A stretch of DNA of 64,000 nucleotides from Bacillota bacterium (GTDB lineage: Bacteria; Bacillota; Clostridia; Lachnospirales; Lachnospiraceae): assembly GCA_023407575.1 (NCBI GenBank), contig JAEYLX010000049.1, positions 310,001 to 374,000 on the forward strand. The letters run 5' to 3'. Of the stretch, positions 42,260 to 51,469 are shown piece by piece. Both the position numbers and the translations under genes were made by a program. The notes beneath the pieces were generated by a model. It did not search any database and had not been told where the DNA came from. It saw only the letters and a program-made list of their open reading frames with translations. How positions within the stretch are numbered: the stretch's first letter is position 1; every line of letters begins with the position of its first letter.

Positions 42260-43255
42260 TTATTCCTTTGCTTTTTCCTTCAGGCAGTCCTCTGGATTGA
42301 GCTTAATAAGCTCCCATTCTCCACCATCTTTTCTATTAAATTGAGATATTTCAATATCTGTATCATTGGTTAATTGATAGAACACAATGAGGTAATCCTT
42401 CCCATCCGTACCATGAAAGGAAACATTCTTTATATAACCATCCTGTACAACAGGATACATTTCCTTAATCATAGAGCACCAACCCCCATAGCGTATCTGA
42501 ACAGAAGCTTCCGCGTCGTGAGACCAGCCATGATAAGGTGCACACAAATAATCTTCACCCACGAATTCTAAATTATCTATATAATATCCACCATTCTCCT
42601 CCACTAAATCAACAAAACCATAATAATAGGCAAAAACACCTGTATATTTCTCCGTTCCCTCAATTGTTTCAAGCTCCACAAAATAACGTTTTTTATTTGT
42701 AGGATTATCATATACCGGTATTTCTCTATATTTAATTAGGTTGATATGTAAAATATTTTTAAAGGTGTTCAGGTATTCTTTGTAATTTAGTTTCTTTTTA
42801 TATTCGGAGGATAAAAAGTTATATGCCACCGGATAAGGTATCATTCCATTACCTAAACTTCCACACCCTGCACCTTTATCCTCTTCATGATTGGCAGCTT
42901 CTCGCAGTATGCTATAGTAATTTAATATGGTATCCTCTGGGGTAGCTAATAAGTCCTTAGTAAGGTTTATTTTCGAGGCTTTCTTGCCAAAATAATCATC
43001 AAAAAACCGTGTATTATACCGATCATTCAATACCGGCAAATCAGAAGGTCTAAAGTAGGTTTCAACATCCAACTTCTTTGCTTCTGAACTTTCCTCTTGC
43101 TCAATTGTTTGTTTAAAATAACTACCGCCCATCACAAGTATAGTTTCTTTGTTAAACCGCTTATATTGCCAAAATGCAAGGCATAGAAATATAAGTACTG
43201 CCAAGGTCAATAGTGCTGGAAGTCTTTTCTTTCTTATAATTATTAATAGCTTCAT
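42260..43255 (-). CDS. Unrecognised protein with an N-terminal membrane anchor
   Basis: Three hundred thirty-one residues. A basic start (MKLLIIIRKKR) and a hydrophobic segment at about 12-30 anchor it, with the rest outside. The external part has mixed alpha/beta composition, several Tyr-rich strands (GVFAYYYGFVDLVEENGGYY) and four Cys. I do not recognise the family. The ribosome site is weak (AGGTTGTG). It lies upstream of no clear partner. Confidence 0.6.
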   Translation of the reverse strand: MKLLIIIRKKRLPALLTLAVLIFLCLAFWQYKRFNKETILVMGGSYFKQTIEQEESSEAKKLDVETYFRPSDLPVLNDRYNTRFFDDYFGKKASKINLTKDLLATPEDTILNYYSILREAANHEEDKGAGCGSLGNGMIPYPVAYNFLSSEYKKKLNYKEYLNTFKNILHINLIKYREIPVYDNPTNKKRYFVELETIEGTEKYTGVFAYYYGFVDLVEENGGYYIDNLEFVGEDYLCAPYHGWSHDAEASVQIRYGGWCSMIKEMYPVVQDGYIKNVSFHGTDGKDYLIVFYQLTNDTDIEISQFNRKDGGEWELIKLNPEDCLKEKAKE

Positions 43256-43399
43256 TCGATCACAACCTAATATTATTGTTTCTATAATATATGGATGAGA
43301 TATTAAAATTATTGTAGAAAATAGAGCAATCCCTAAATTAGTTTAAAAGTTGTTGATAGGAATTCTTCCTGTTCAAGAAACAAGTCGTTAAATTTAGTT

Positions 43400-43765
43400 C
43401 TACTTTGTTGAACTTTTATATACCCATTCCTCCAGGGCTTTCCTGCTAAATATATATTCACTGCCTAGCTTAGTATATGGAATCCCTTCCAGTTCATCTT
43501 TTATAATGGCATTTATTAAATCCTCCCTCTGATAACCAAGTAAAGCACCTGCTTCAGCAGCAATTAAAATATCCTTATTAATGCCATTTATATTCTCTGT
43601 ATAAATAGCATCTGCTGATGTACTAGTGAACGATCCACTTAGATTACCTGTTAAATCACCATATAATTGATTCCCCTGACGTATGGCACCAGACAAAATC
43701 AGAGAGCTAACGATTAAAGCAATTCCCAAAAAAATCATTCCATAAAATAATGTATCTTTTTTCAT
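43400..43765 (-). CDS. Membrane-anchored protein with an excisionase-like HTH fold
   Basis: One hundred twenty-one residues. A membrane helix at about 7-29 follows KK, which predicts the rest to lie outside the cell. Residues about 72-117 look like the helix-turn-helix module of excisionase and MerR-type proteins (LLGYQREDLINAIIKDELEG, LGSEYIFSRKALEEWV). GGGAGG and AAGG lie before the ATG. A DNA-binding fold in that place is unexpected; it may be repurposed. Function unknown. Confidence 0.55.
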   Translation of the reverse strand: MKKDTLFYGMIFLGIALIVSSLILSGAIRQGNQLYGDLTGNLSGSFTSTSADAIYTENINGINKDILIAAEAGALLGYQREDLINAIIKDELEGIPYTKLGSEYIFSRKALEEWVYKSSTK

Positions 43766-43791
43766 TCCTTTTTTCCTCCCCCTCGAGAATT

Positions 43792-44208
43792 TTATTTATT
43801 ATCACTTACACTTACTGTCCAAACAATATAAGTTTTCCAATAAATTTCTGTACCTACATTTACTCTTTTTTCATCAGAATGGAATATAACTGTCCCGCCA
43901 ATTCTCTGCTCAAATGTAACCTCATATTTACTTTCTATGTACCTATACAACTCATTATAATTATCACCTATCGAATTGTGAAATTCCTCATAGTTATCTT
44001 CCTTCGTAATGTATGTTGTTGGCTCACTTTTTTGAATCTGCGCAAATTCCTTATTCGTAAATTGCAATTGGAGCATTCCTCTGATATAAGGAAATGGATT
44101 TCCTCTTTGGAATATGGCAGACCAATTAAGAATGAATGCGATTGCAAATAGTACTACAACCACATTTATAGACGTAAGTATAATTATCTGTTTCTTACTT
44201 TTCCCCAA
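43792..44208 (-). CDS. Unrecognised single-TM protein (TTG start)
   Basis: About 138 residues: a short basic start, one membrane helix at about 9-28 (IIILTSINVVVVLFAIAFIL), then a soluble domain. The TTG at 44208 is chosen because GGGGGA lies six bases upstream; reading further back (to 44277) would overlap the APH-like gene and has no clear site. It follows that gene by 37 bases and is probably co-transcribed with it. Family not recognised. Confidence 0.5.
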   Translation of the reverse strand: MGKSKKQIIILTSINVVVVLFAIAFILNWSAIFQRGNPFPYIRGMLQLQFTNKEFAQIQKSEPTTYITKEDNYEEFHNSIGDNYNELYRYIESKYEVTFEQRIGGTVIFHSDEKRVNVGTEIYWKTYIVWTVSVSDNK

Positions 44209-44245
44209 ATTAATCCCCCAATTCAAATAAGCCTGCAATCTACCA

Positions 44246-44977
44246 TTATTCGTTCGGGCATTCCCCTTTTCTTGCAAGAATAATGATATCCAGATACTCC
44301 TGTATCATTTCCTTTGTAACTTCCATTTGTTGCAAATATAATTCTGATAAGGTTTTCTTAAAATACCATACCATATCTTTATCCTGTGCTTCTTCTGGAA
44401 TAGGCGTATACTCAACCAAAAATACTGTTCTTGCAATATCATACAAATAATGTCCATGACATAAATTCATAAAATCAATTACTGATACCCCATTCTCTGA
44501 TATTAAAATATTGCCTGGATGATAATCACCGTGGCAAAGGGTGTCCCCTTCAGGCAATTGATTAATTCTTTGAATTACTTCTTGCTGATAGCCAGGTTCC
44601 AAGTTAGCATTTCTGATAAGTTCTTTTAAAAAATCTTTATAGTCGGGTAAACCGGTTACAACATTCTTTATTATCGCTTTATGTAGGCTTGCCATATATT
44701 CTGCACAACCTGGTAAATCACCTGTCCGTATGACCCAATCCAGTAGCGACTCGCCTTCGGCTTTATCATAGACAATACCTGTATATTCTTCATAGGTGAT
44801 CATCTCATAAGCTTCCGGTTTCTCAAAATTCATTTGACCTATTATTCTGGAATTATTATATTCTTTTATTGCATCCTCATGTGGATATCCCTCATTAAAA
44901 AGTTTTAAGACTTTACCTTCTTCCCATTCATAAACCTTTGCCGTATTGCCAACACCAATTAATTTCCCTAGTTTCAT
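44246..44977 (-). CDS. APH-like small-molecule kinase
   Basis: Two hundred forty-three residues, short for this fold. The catalytic loop is LCHGDYHPGNILIS, followed by VSVIDFMNLCHGHYLYDIAR with the metal-binding Asp, and the N-lobe shows GVGNTAKVYEW and KVLKLF. It matches the group often annotated as aminoglycoside phosphotransferase in clostridia, with no demonstrated antibiotic activity. AAAGGAG precedes the ATG. Second kinase of this fold in the window. Confidence 0.83.
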   Translation of the reverse strand: MKLGKLIGVGNTAKVYEWEEGKVLKLFNEGYPHEDAIKEYNNSRIIGQMNFEKPEAYEMITYEEYTGIVYDKAEGESLLDWVIRTGDLPGCAEYMASLHKAIIKNVVTGLPDYKDFLKELIRNANLEPGYQQEVIQRINQLPEGDTLCHGDYHPGNILISENGVSVIDFMNLCHGHYLYDIARTVFLVEYTPIPEEAQDKDMVWYFKKTLSELYLQQMEVTKEMIQEYLDIIILARKGECPNE

Positions 44978-45022
44978 ATATTTCTCCTTTTGTACATCTT
45001 AATTTGCATGACTATCATTTAT

Positions 45023-45640
45023 TCACGCAATAATATCATATAACTGCTTAAACTCACTTATATTATAGTCCGCTATCTCGCTTACTTTCCCTGTATTATC
45101 AAAGTAACAGGAGGAAATGCCTGCGTTTCTTCCTGCTATAATATCAAGATCTCTATCCCCAATCATAATTGCCTCATTGCGGTTAATTTGATACTTTTCA
45201 ATCAGATGATTCAATGCCTGTGGGCTAGGTTTTCTCTCAAACCCATGAGTCGAAAGAATGTAATCTTTAAAAGTATCATAGAGTTTATAAAACTTAAGTA
45301 TATGCAGGGCGGATTCACCTCTATGTGTATATAAGTAGTTGAACTTCCCTGCCTTACAAATCTCTTTGCAAATGCCTTCAATCCCTGGATACGGCTTATA
45401 TTGCTCCACACCCATCTCCATATAGATTTTATTAGACCGTGCAAAAAAAGAATCCTTAAGCTGGTATTTCTCTTTATAAATCTCTATAGCATTCTGCATG
45501 GTAACTTTCATATGGCGCATTATTTCATCCAAGTTCTCTGTTATACCCTCTTCCTCCAGTGCTTTTTGAAAAGCAAGTGCCATCACCGGATAGGAATCAA
45601 ATAGTGTACCATCAAAATCCCAAACTATATGTTTATACAT
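45023..45640 (-). CDS. HAD-family hydrolase (phosphoglycolate-phosphatase-like)
   Basis: Phosphatase of 205 residues. Motif I is VWDFDGTLFDSYP with the nucleophile Asp, motif II is YTHRGESAL, the Lys region is FERKPSP, and motif IV is MIGDRDLDIIAGRNAG. A helical cap lies at about 15-85. AGGGACT precedes the ATG. Substrate unknown; the fold is common to many sugar and nucleotide phosphatases. Confidence 0.88.
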   Translation of the reverse strand: MYKHIVWDFDGTLFDSYPVMALAFQKALEEEGITENLDEIMRHMKVTMQNAIEIYKEKYQLKDSFFARSNKIYMEMGVEQYKPYPGIEGICKEICKAGKFNYLYTHRGESALHILKFYKLYDTFKDYILSTHGFERKPSPQALNHLIEKYQINRNEAIMIGDRDLDIIAGRNAGISSCYFDNTGKVSEIADYNISEFKQLYDIIA

Positions 45641-45687
45641 TGTAGTCCCTCCAAAGTAGTCTTAACTACTGATAATCACAGCTAATA

Positions 45688-46404
45688 TTAATCTTCCATC
45701 GGCAGATAACCCAAATCACGCAAAGTATAGATATAGATTTCAAAATTAGAATTTCTTAAGTTTATATCTTCTCTTGTAATACCTTTATATGCGATTAGGC
45801 GGTTATATAGCCCTGTTCCTCTTCCGTTAAAAATTATATAACCCGTCGTCTCCTCAAAAAAGATGCAGATCTCCTCGTTATCCTCTTTATTGTTTTTCCT
45901 GTATTCTTCTGGCAGCTCCTCCCACCTCGGATCTTTTTCCTCATATATTTGCTGATTACGTAAGGTTTTGGGTAAATAATATCCTCTCATTATTAACCCA
46001 TATTCCTCTGGAGAAGAATTTGAAACCTCCTTAAAAAGTTCGTTCTGCCTCCTATGCCAGCCTTCAAACTCCTCATCGGACATAGTAAGGGATACTCGGT
46101 CTAATTGCTTCCTATCCTTTAGACATCGATTCATAACAACATTGATATAAAAATTCCTCATTCGGCTATCCGCTGAATTCATGGGTATTGCCTCACATTG
46201 CTGTAGGAAATAATCTTCCACCTCACTAATAGTATGCGGTTGGGGTTTAATTATTTGAGCGCACTTTTCTTCCCAAGCTTCACGTTTTGCTTCTTGCTTA
46301 GGATTAACATCTGGCGTAAATACAGCACCAATTTTGCCTACTATTACCATTCCACTTTCATCTCTAATTGTTATACTACCATCTTCATTCCGTTCAATAG
46401 CCAT
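45688..46404 (-). CDS. Unrecognised acidic soluble protein
   Basis: Two hundred thirty-eight residues, no signal peptide or membrane segment, charged throughout. The N-terminal part has an extended strand (ITIRDESGMVIVGKIGAVFT), the middle is helical, and there is a C-terminal segment with TGYIIFNGRGTGLYN. AAGGAAG precedes the ATG. I do not recognise a family, and neighbours give no clue. Confidence 0.55.
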   Translation of the reverse strand: MAIERNEDGSITIRDESGMVIVGKIGAVFTPDVNPKQEAKREAWEEKCAQIIKPQPHTISEVEDYFLQQCEAIPMNSADSRMRNFYINVVMNRCLKDRKQLDRVSLTMSDEEFEGWHRRQNELFKEVSNSSPEEYGLIMRGYYLPKTLRNQQIYEEKDPRWEELPEEYRKNNKEDNEEICIFFEETTGYIIFNGRGTGLYNRLIAYKGITREDINLRNSNFEIYIYTLRDLGYLPMED

Positions 46405-46436
46405 CTACATTCTTCCTTATCAAGGATAATAATTTT

Positions 46437-46488
46437 GTAACTGTTCAGAGCCAACCGCAGATTTTTGAGCTAGGTTCTGAACAGTTAC
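46437..46488. terminator. Long hairpin between two genes
   Basis: Perfect 13-bp arms GTAACTGTTCAGA/TCTGAACAGTTAC. T runs are weak on both strands, so it may be a terminator of the Fpg-like gene or an RNA-end stabiliser. Confidence 0.55.
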
Positions 46489-46526
46489 ATAATCTTTTAC
46501 ATATTAATTTAACCTTTAAGCTTCCT

Positions 46527-47351
46527 TTATTTTTGACAATTTGGACAATAATATATTGTTCCTCCTAGAAAATTATCCTTTATAATATCTCCACCACAAT
46601 ATAAACATGGCTTCTTATAGCTTACCTTACTTAACAAAGTCCTATACCCACCAGGATTACCATAAATATCTGTTTCAATATCTCTGCCACCTTGTTCCAT
46701 CATAGCAAGGACTGTCTCTTTTAAAGCCTGAAATAGGAATTTAAATTCGTTCTGTGTTAATGTACCAATTGTATGTTTTGGATGTAGCCCTGCCTTTAAC
46801 ATAACATCCTGCACGGTACCATTCCCAAGTCCAGGGATTCTTTGCTGTGTCGCTAGGAATTCCTTGATAGAAGCTTTTGGCTTGTTCATTTCTTGAATTA
46901 ACTCTTTAAAATACTCAAAGTCAAACTCCTCAGACAATAACGCTGGCTTACTTCTGGCTATTGCATCATAAATGTTATCCAACCGTCCTTGATACCCATA
47001 GATGCCACCATACATTTGAATCGTACAGACCAGATATGTATCATCACTAAATTCAATAAATAGTTGATGCTTCTTAGGAACTTTCGCTATCTCTGTATGG
47101 TACTTTATGTTTGTCCCCTCACAAAACATAAATTCATGGTTGTCGCTGACTTTAAGATATACTTTACCTCCACAGGAATATGCCCCTTCCACAGTTCTTC
47201 CATTAAAGCGTTCTCCATAATCAGCCGGATTATCATGATACCAGGCAAATCCATGAGGAGAGGAGTTTGCAATTACTGTTTCTATTCTTTTACCCTTCAG
47301 TTCCTTATTCAACTGACTTGCTAGTACAATACCTTCCGCAATCTCAATCAT
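46527..47351 (-). CDS. Fpg/Nei-family DNA glycosylase relative without the usual N-terminal proline
   Basis: Two hundred seventy-four residues with the family layout: N-terminal beta domain, H2TH region (RIPGLGNGTVQDVMLKAGLH near 170-190) and a C-terminal zinc finger (CLYCGGD and YYCPNC). Classic members begin MPELPE, where Pro2 is the catalytic nucleophile; here the start reads MIEIAEGIV, with Ile at that place though a Glu follows. The enzyme may use another residue, act as a binder only, or belong to a clostridial branch with its own chemistry. ATG follows GGGGGTG. Confidence 0.8.
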   Translation of the reverse strand: MIEIAEGIVLASQLNKELKGKRIETVIANSSPHGFAWYHDNPADYGERFNGRTVEGAYSCGGKVYLKVSDNHEFMFCEGTNIKYHTEIAKVPKKHQLFIEFSDDTYLVCTIQMYGGIYGYQGRLDNIYDAIARSKPALLSEEFDFEYFKELIQEMNKPKASIKEFLATQQRIPGLGNGTVQDVMLKAGLHPKHTIGTLTQNEFKFLFQALKETVLAMMEQGGRDIETDIYGNPGGYRTLLSKVSYKKPCLYCGGDIIKDNFLGGTIYYCPNCQK

Positions 47352-47413
47352 ACTATATCACCCCCTAAAGTTCATAAATACAAATAATTACCTATATGAA
47401 TTTATCTATACCT

Positions 47414-47647
47414 CTACCTAACTAAAAGATAAAACGCATATATAATAAAAAATATTGAGATGAAAACAAAGTAGGTCATTATATTTCTAATTGATTCCAG
47501 GTACCTGGTTTGTTTTTTCTGCATCATCAGCATTTCTGATTCAAAATAGCTGTGATCTGTTTTTATATGTATGGTTTGCTGTTCACCACCAATCTTGAGA
47601 TCGATATGGTCTTGCATATTCTCATTTACTTCGTGCTTCTGTTCCAT
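47414..47647 (-). CDS. Small single-TM protein
   Basis: Seventy-seven residues: a soluble N-terminal half and one hydrophobic helix at about 58-75 (TYFVFISIFFIIYAFYLLV) at the C-terminal end, a tail-anchor layout. GGAGGG precedes the ATG. No family recognised. Confidence 0.55.
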   Translation of the reverse strand: MEQKHEVNENMQDHIDLKIGGEQQTIHIKTDHSYFESEMLMMQKKQTRYLESIRNIMTYFVFISIFFIIYAFYLLVR

Positions 47648-47791
47648 TTTCCCTCCACTTCTAAAACTGATACTTTAATTAAGCAATGTACTTATCGTGT
47701 CACCTTTAATTAATGTTAGCACTATATAGTTTTCCTTCCTTTAACGCTTATTCTAAAAAATTACCATCCCTATATTGCGTATACTAATTCT

Positions 47792-48364
47792 CTATAATGC
47801 TTTTACATGTTGATGTGCTCGACTAATTAACTTGTTATACATGTAAACATCATATTCATTAAACGTTTCCTTCGTAATTTGTTCTATTTTAAACCACTCT
47901 ACTGCACTATTTTCTCCAGCACAAATATGCAATTCATCCGTTTCTTCCGCAATTAAAATAAATGCGATGGATAGATGCAAATGTCCATTTACGTATTTGG
48001 AATTTTTCGTATGTCCATAAACCGGTAAAATATCTATGGATGCAATCTGCTCCATAAGTGGCTGTAGATTAATAATTCCTGTTTCTTCTCTTGCTTCTTT
48101 TAATGCGACGTATAACAAATCCTCATCTCCATCGGCATGTCCACCTGTCCAAGACCAAACACCTCTTATATTATGATGCACCAGCAATACCTTGTCTAAT
48201 GTCGGATTCATTATAAAGCCTGAACTTGTTATATGAGCAATTTCATTATCTCTAAGTAAAACATTAGAGTGAAATAACTTAATGTAGTCCAGTGTAACTT
48301 TTTTCTCCAGCTCTTCCTGCTCATTAACAGGCTGATACGCCTCAATCATTTGTATATAGTTCAT
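47792..48364 (-). CDS. Nudix hydrolase
   Basis: One hundred ninety residues. The Nudix box is GGHADGDEDLLYVALKEARE followed by ETGI. It has the LVHHNIRGVWSWTGGHADG context seen in larger Nudix proteins of clostridia. AGAGGAAAG precedes the ATG. Substrate unknown. Confidence 0.86.
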   Translation of the reverse strand: MNYIQMIEAYQPVNEQEELEKKVTLDYIKLFHSNVLLRDNEIAHITSSGFIMNPTLDKVLLVHHNIRGVWSWTGGHADGDEDLLYVALKEAREETGIINLQPLMEQIASIDILPVYGHTKNSKYVNGHLHLSIAFILIAEETDELHICAGENSAVEWFKIEQITKETFNEYDVYMYNKLISRAHQHVKAL

Positions 48365-48461
48365 ACTTTCCTCTTAACTTTCTATTATCAAATCAAATAA
48401 GCTATGTAAATTTTTCGTAACTGTTTTGTTGATTATTCTTATAAGCCGTATTTATTATTAC

Positions 48462-48505
48462 GTAACTTCGTCAGATAACTTTCTACTATTATCTGACAAA
48501 GTTAC
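48462..48505. terminator. Hairpin after the 522-residue membrane protein
   Basis: Seventeen-base arms with one mismatch (GTAACTTCGTCAGATAA against TTATCTGACAAAGTTAC) but no strong T run. Confidence 0.55.
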
Positions 48506-48571
48506 ATTGTTTTGAGATTATCCTCTTGTATGACTCTTACCTATATCTTTTGTTACTTATATTTTTGTTAC

Positions 48572-50140
48572 TTAAATCAAATCATCATCCTCTGCTCTAT
48601 CATCTTCTGCTCTATCCTCATCTTCAGCAACTATCTCAGCATCCTCAACCTGTGCCTTTGAAAATATGGATTTTATAATTCCAAAGCCAGCCCAGATGGA
48701 AAGCAAATAACCAACTGCAAGATCTTTTATGAAGTCTCCCATGACATCACCTTGTTTTAAAAAGTCAGGTAGTTTACTGAATGAGTTTCCTAAGTTGTCC
48801 AGACTATAGACCCCTGAATAATAATACCTGCAATAGTCAAAGGAATAAAGTGTATAGTTCGCTGCAAATATCATAAGTAAGGCTATTAACAAGGAGATAA
48901 CTTGTCCTTTCTTATCAAGGAACCCAGATAGCATTCGATAACCCTTAATAGCAAATAACATCATCACATAGCCTGCTATTCCAGCTATGAATCCAAGCAT
49001 GCCAATTACAATCCAAAGGATACCACCAATTACAGCACCATTAATTGCACCAAGAATACCTAAGAAAACATTGCTATTGGCTTTTTCACCATTCTCCACA
49101 GTATCAACTTCTATGCCCTGCCTTTGTGATGCCCTCGTATAAAAACCATTCTTAAATCCGAATTTTATATCAGGAATACGGTTTTCTATTGCTTCAAGAA
49201 TATGAGTATACTTCGCACTTTGTACTTCATTTACCTTAATAATAGCCACTTCATGTTCTACCTCATCCTGTGTTACTACAATAATTGAGGTTTTTGATCC
49301 TTTTACGTTATTATTGTAGGCCAGACCATATATATGCGTAATATCACTAAATGGAATAACATCAAATCCACCAGCTGAACTGACGATATAATTATCTGTA
49401 AGATAGAGCTCTTGGGACTCTGAATAGTAAACATTTGAATTATTGAGTTCACTGTCGACTTTACGTAAAGTCAAATTATCGACTCTTTTCAATGTTGCTT
49501 TTCTTACTAAGGATTTCTTTACTCTCAGATTAATTATAACTACATACAAAATCAAAATTAATATAAATGCAATGAAACTAATCGTAAATATACCATCCTG
49601 ACTGGGTTGTTGTGTAGTATCCAGATAATAGATACCGAACACGTCCTTTATAGTGTCAACCTCTACAAAATCACCACCCATAAATGTATTATAAGAAGCC
49701 ACTGCAAATTCACCTAATTCTTTATCAATTTCAATTGGCATTCCTTTCAAGGTAACTTGCTCCGGTGCCTCGATAATATCTTCATCATAGGTATAATCAA
49801 TTAAATCCTGATATAGCTCCATTTCGTCTGCTTCTACTGCAACAATGTAAGGATTAAATTCTGTATCTAAAGCAAAGCAGTATAAAATACTATTATCATA
49901 ATTAGATGCAAATTCTTCTGAAAATAATTCAGGCACTAACTCACTATAATTTTCATCCTCATTAAAAGGGTCAAACGCAGTTAATTCTTCAGAGGATTGT
50001 TTTGTTTGTCTCATTGATATTAAGCCAAGTGTTGCTCCTACGAAAGAACTAACTAACAGTGCAATAAAGATAATGTGTGTGAATATATTTGGCCGACGAG
50101 ACATTAACCTCTTTAACTTTTTCGAATACTTGAAATCCAT
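48572..50140 (-). CDS. Unrecognised multi-TM protein with a PH-like domain
   Basis: Five hundred twenty-two residues. One membrane helix near the N-terminus (about 19-40), an extracytoplasmic region (about 45-175), a second helix near 180-200, then a soluble segment with PH-like strand pattern (YLTDNYIVSSAGGFDVIPFS), then four helices (about 345-480), and an acidic tail with EDDRAEDD repeats. The ATG at 50140 follows GGGAGGAG. A hairpin ends at that ribosome site. Function not recognised. Confidence 0.6.
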   Translation of the reverse strand: MDFKYSKKLKRLMSRRPNIFTHIIFIALLVSSFVGATLGLISMRQTKQSSEELTAFDPFNEDENYSELVPELFSEEFASNYDNSILYCFALDTEFNPYIVAVEADEMELYQDLIDYTYDEDIIEAPEQVTLKGMPIEIDKELGEFAVASYNTFMGGDFVEVDTIKDVFGIYYLDTTQQPSQDGIFTISFIAFILILILYVVIINLRVKKSLVRKATLKRVDNLTLRKVDSELNNSNVYYSESQELYLTDNYIVSSAGGFDVIPFSDITHIYGLAYNNNVKGSKTSIIVVTQDEVEHEVAIIKVNEVQSAKYTHILEAIENRIPDIKFGFKNGFYTRASQRQGIEVDTVENGEKANSNVFLGILGAINGAVIGGILWIVIGMLGFIAGIAGYVMMLFAIKGYRMLSGFLDKKGQVISLLIALLMIFAANYTLYSFDYCRYYYSGVYSLDNLGNSFSKLPDFLKQGDVMGDFIKDLAVGYLLSIWAGFGIIKSIFSKAQVEDAEIVAEDEDRAEDDRAEDDDLI

Positions 50141-50150
50141 GTTCTCTCCT

Positions 50151-50191
50151 CCCATAAAAGCAATTTATATCTTTATTATTGCTTTTATGGG
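50151..50191 (-). promoter_or_regulatory. Perfect 14-bp inverted repeat abutting a ribosome site
   Basis: CCCATAAAAGCAAT and ATTGCTTTTATGGG, 13-base loop. On the minus strand the 3' arm ends in the GGG that starts the GGGAGG ribosome site of the gene at 50140. It can act as a terminator for the J-domain gene or mask translation. Confidence 0.5.
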
Positions 50192-50225
50192 ATTGGCTTA
50201 TTACATTTTTCAACGAAATTTCTTT

Positions 50226-50690
50226 CTATTTAATTTTATATTTTTCTTTTAGCTGCATTAATTCCAGAAACTTCTCTACATCTCCGCCTTCATCCGGATG
50301 ACAAACTTTATATAACTCACGAAACCTTTTACGAATTGTAGCTTGGTCTGCATCATATGGCAGACCAAGAAAAGCTAAAAGTTCCGGGTTTTGAACACTT
50401 CCAATTTGTATTCCCTTGTATTTGTACATTTCATAATAAACCAAAAACCAGAATTGTTCATAAACTTCCTTCATTTGCTCTTTATTCATATGCTCCAGCT
50501 CTTGCAGGGAATATCGTGCTTTACTTTTATTTGTACTACTTAGATTAAAAAACTCTCTCCACACTAAATGTATTTTTTCTAACTGCTGCACTGTGCAATT
50601 ATCAATGTATTCCTTGGAAAATCCATATCGGATACTAAGTTCTAATTTTTTCAGCTGTCTAATTTTCTTTTTTAACTCCCTATCCTCCAT
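50226..50690 (-). CDS. J-domain protein with the J domain at the C-terminus
   Basis: One hundred fifty-four residues. A helical N-terminal half (about 1-95) is followed by a J domain at about 103-154 with FRELYKVCHPDEGGD, so the HPD motif that stimulates DnaK is present. J domains at the C-terminus are less usual. ATG at 50690 follows AGGAG at eight bases. Probably recruits DnaK to an unknown client. It lies upstream of the membrane protein and may share its transcript. Confidence 0.8.
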   Translation of the reverse strand: MEDRELKKKIRQLKKLELSIRYGFSKEYIDNCTVQQLEKIHLVWREFFNLSSTNKSKARYSLQELEHMNKEQMKEVYEQFWFLVYYEMYKYKGIQIGSVQNPELLAFLGLPYDADQATIRKRFRELYKVCHPDEGGDVEKFLELMQLKEKYKIK

Positions 50691-50806
50691 AAAGACAACT
50701 CCTAAATTCACTATTTAATAATACACTCTAAAATGCTTTGATATCTTAAAATATGATTAAGATATCAATAAACTTTGAATAATTTAATATCGTCAATTGT
50801 CACAAT

Positions 50807-51259
50807 TTATAAGCTTTTTTTCATGCATATGGATAAAGGCATTCCCTCATATTGTCCATAGTTATCTATGACTTCATACCCCAGCCCTTGATATAACGAA
50901 ACTGCCGGTAAAAATGACTTTCCTGTTTCCAGAATTAAGTACTGATAGCCTAGTTCCAATGCTTTCTTTTCTATTTGCTCCATTAATATTTTGGAAATAC
51001 CTCTGCCTCGATAATCTTTTTTAGTATAAACGCGTTTTACTTCGGCGACTCCCTCTTCATAATGTTTAAAGGAGGCACATCCAATGGGCTGATCCTTCTC
51101 ATAAGCCACAAATACATCATGGATATGGTTCAATTTATTGTACTGGATATAATCCTTTCTTTGTACTTCACCACCAACTTGATCATTCAGGTCTTCATCC
51201 AGTAAATCACATAAAGCGATAAAGTCTTTGTTTTCCCCATTTGTATATAAAATTTTCAA
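50807..51259 (-). CDS. GNAT acetyltransferase (TTG start)
   Basis: One hundred fifty residues; acetyl-CoA loop YRGRGISKILMEQIEKKALE near residue 85, then FLPAVSLYQGLGYE. It starts with TTG seven bases after GAGGAGG; no ATG fits that site. Substrate unknown. Confidence 0.83.
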   Translation of the reverse strand: MKILYTNGENKDFIALCDLLDEDLNDQVGGEVQRKDYIQYNKLNHIHDVFVAYEKDQPIGCASFKHYEEGVAEVKRVYTKKDYRGRGISKILMEQIEKKALELGYQYLILETGKSFLPAVSLYQGLGYEVIDNYGQYEGMPLSICMKKSL

Positions 51260-51423
51260 ATCCTAACCTCCTCATGCAGTAGATTAAAATACTTATACTT
51301 TTAAAATATTATTAAACCATATTTTACCACTATAAATAGTTTTACTGCAAGATAAGATAATATAATATCGTTTATTTACCTGCCAAATACCTCTAAATGG
51401 TATCATCTAACATAAATTGTATC

Positions 51424-51452
51424 TTGACTATTACCCTCATATTTGATATTCT
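51424..51452 (+). promoter_or_regulatory. Promoter of the guanidine-riboswitch transcript
   Basis: TTGACT, 17-base spacer, TATTCT, just upstream of the riboswitch. Confidence 0.6.
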
Positions 51453-51469
51453 TCAATTGCAATTAAATA

